Part shown: positions 30,709 through 31,460 of the stretch, piece after piece
Position numbering within the stretch: the first letter of the stretch is position 1
Layout of the letters: every line of letters begins with the position of its first letter
DNA from: Candidatus Mcinerneyibacteriota bacterium
Lineage (GTDB): Bacteria > Macinerneyibacteriota > Macinerneyibacteria > Macinerneyibacteriales > DSCS01
Assembly: GCA_016937175.1 (NCBI GenBank)
Contig: JAFGWL010000028.1
Location: 1-31,460, forward strand
Length of the DNA stretch: 31,460 bases
Direction: 5' to 3'
The notes under the pieces: generated by a model
What the model was told of the DNA's origin: nothing
The model's input: the letters and a program-made list of their open reading frames with translations, nothing else
Databases searched by the model: none
Translations under genes and position numbers: made by a program

Positions 30709-31110
30709 GTGAACCAAAAGATTCTCTACAGAGTGATCTACGGAGATACCGATCAGATGGGTGTGATGTATCATGCCAATTATTTTCGCCTCTTTGAGAT
30801 CGGACGGAACGAATATTTCCGATTGAGAGGAGTCCTCTACCGTGACCTGGAGAAAAAGGGGATCTTCCTCCCTGTCAAAGAAGCCTGGTGTGACTACATA
30901 TCAGGAGCACGTTATGATGATGTGCTGGAGATTACCTGTGGTATCCAAAAAAGCACACGATCCTCTCTTCTCTTCGGTTACAGGATCTTAAGGGGGGATG
31001 AGCTCATGGCGCTGGGGACGACGCGTCACGCCTTTGTGGATAAGGCGGGACGGGTGATCCGCCTCTCACATGAGGAGTACAGCGCTATGACAGAAGAAGG
31101 ACTGTCATGA
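30709..31110 (+). CDS. ybgC: YbgC-like acyl-CoA thioesterase (4HBT hotdog fold)
   Basis: A 133-aa hotdog-fold protein. YGDTDQMGVMYHANYFRLFE is the YbgC signature, with catalytic-type Asp15. It hydrolyses acyl-CoA or acyl-ACP thioesters, and in some bacteria acts with the Tol-Pal envelope system or phospholipid synthesis; no tol genes are in view here. The start is GTG 30709, four bases after GGAGG. It overlaps birA by 4 bp. Confidence 0.92.
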   Translation: MNQKILYRVIYGDTDQMGVMYHANYFRLFEIGRNEYFRLRGVLYRDLEKKGIFLPVKEAWCDYISGARYDDVLEITCGIQKSTRSSLLFGYRILRGDELMALGTTRHAFVDKAGRVIRLSHEEYSAMTEEGLS

Positions 31111-31460
31111 TCCTGGAAGAAAGACAGGTGACCTCCACCAATGACCGGGCCGAAGAGTGGCTGCAGTCTCACGGGACAGGGGACCTGCCCTCCTTTTTCC
31201 GCGCAGACGAACAGACAGCAGGAAAGGGAAGGCGAGGGCGTTTCTGGGCTTCTCCTCCCGGAGGCCTCTATATGACAGCAGTCTTCGAGGCTCCGGATGA
31301 AAGGGAGAGTCTCCTTCACCCTATGCGTTGTGCCGCTCTCATCCACAGAAACCTTCAAGCTCTGGGAGCCAGGGAACTAAAGATCAAATGGCCCAATGAC
31401 CTCTATGCAGGGCGCCGAAAACTCGGAGGCCTCTTGAGCCGGAGGGTCGTCTTGGGGGGC
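31107..31460 (+). CDS. birA: Biotin-[acetyl-CoA-carboxylase] ligase (partial, C-terminus off window)
   Basis: The first 118 codons of a biotin protein ligase, open to the window end. Near the N-terminus is VTSTNDRAEEWL. ADEQTAGKGRRGRFWASPPG matches the biotinyl-AMP binding loop, usually GRGRRGR. KIKWPNDLYAG and KLGGLL are the next conserved blocks. No helix-turn-helix domain precedes it, so it is the monofunctional type that does not repress biotin genes. It starts at ATG 31107, overlapping the ybgC stop (ATGA). Confidence 0.93.
   Translation, partial: MILEERQVTSTNDRAEEWLQSHGTGDLPSFFRADEQTAGKGRRGRFWASPPGGLYMTAVFEAPDERESLLHPMRCAALIHRNLQALGARELKIKWPNDLYAGRRKLGGLLSRRVVLGG

Overview
The window is a dense stretch of ordinary bacterial chromosome: 37 genes (two cut by the window edges), short gaps, many ATGA or TGATG overlaps, and no tRNA, rRNA, insertion sequence, phage gene or CRISPR array. 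No gene-free gap exceeds about 180 bases. Two signal-peptide beta-barrel proteins (one PorV/PorQ-like) and an LspA signal peptidase point to a diderm (Gram-negative) bacterium. The FlgD-Ig-like plus PorV-like pair, a 7-TM LuxR regulator and ATP-type PEP carboxykinase would fit a spirochaete or an FCB-related or candidate phylum; that placement is only an inference.

Layout. 1-2.7 kb: M24 aminopeptidase (partial, -), DEDDh exonuclease (+), an unknown 121-aa protein (-), DUF554 (-). 2.7-6.5 kb: PAS-GGDEF cyclase co-transcribed with DUF554, deoC (+), then a 7-TM LuxR regulator (-) divergent from a secreted TPR protein (+) across a perfect 18-bp palindrome. 6.5-10.6 kb: RibU-like ECF component (-), outer-membrane barrel, M20 amidohydrolase, CDP-alcohol phosphatidyltransferase and GtrA. 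10.6-17.2 kb: pckA with a GNAT-HAD fusion, then yhaM-tilS-EamA transporter, then tadA (-). 17.3-22.2 kb: YhcC-like radical SAM protein, DUF368/PopT (-), macrodomain hydrolase, yggS-yggT, purine nucleoside phosphorylase. 22.2-31.5 kb: FlgD-Ig-like and PorV-like secreted proteins, then a tight run ileS-traR/dksA-lspA-pyrB-pyrI-marR-kamA-like-MTHFS, then ybgC-birA (partial).

Regulation. Nineteen sigma70-like promoters can be read directly, most with 16-17 bp spacers. Five genes (DEDDh exonuclease, LuxR regulator, tadA, yhcC-like, popT) have a -10 hexamer only 6-8 nt before the ATG and no Shine-Dalgarno, so their mRNAs are predicted to be leaderless. Others have strong AGGAGG sites. Three convergent gene pairs overlap at their 3' ends by 17-22 bp.

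The most original candidates are the self-contained membrane LuxR regulator with its palindromic operator and divergent TPR gene, the in-frame GNAT-HAD fusion, the compact lysine-2,3-aminomutase-like enzyme that keeps both substrate-binding aspartates, and the leaderless gene set. All function calls come from reading translated motifs by eye; no database search was run.
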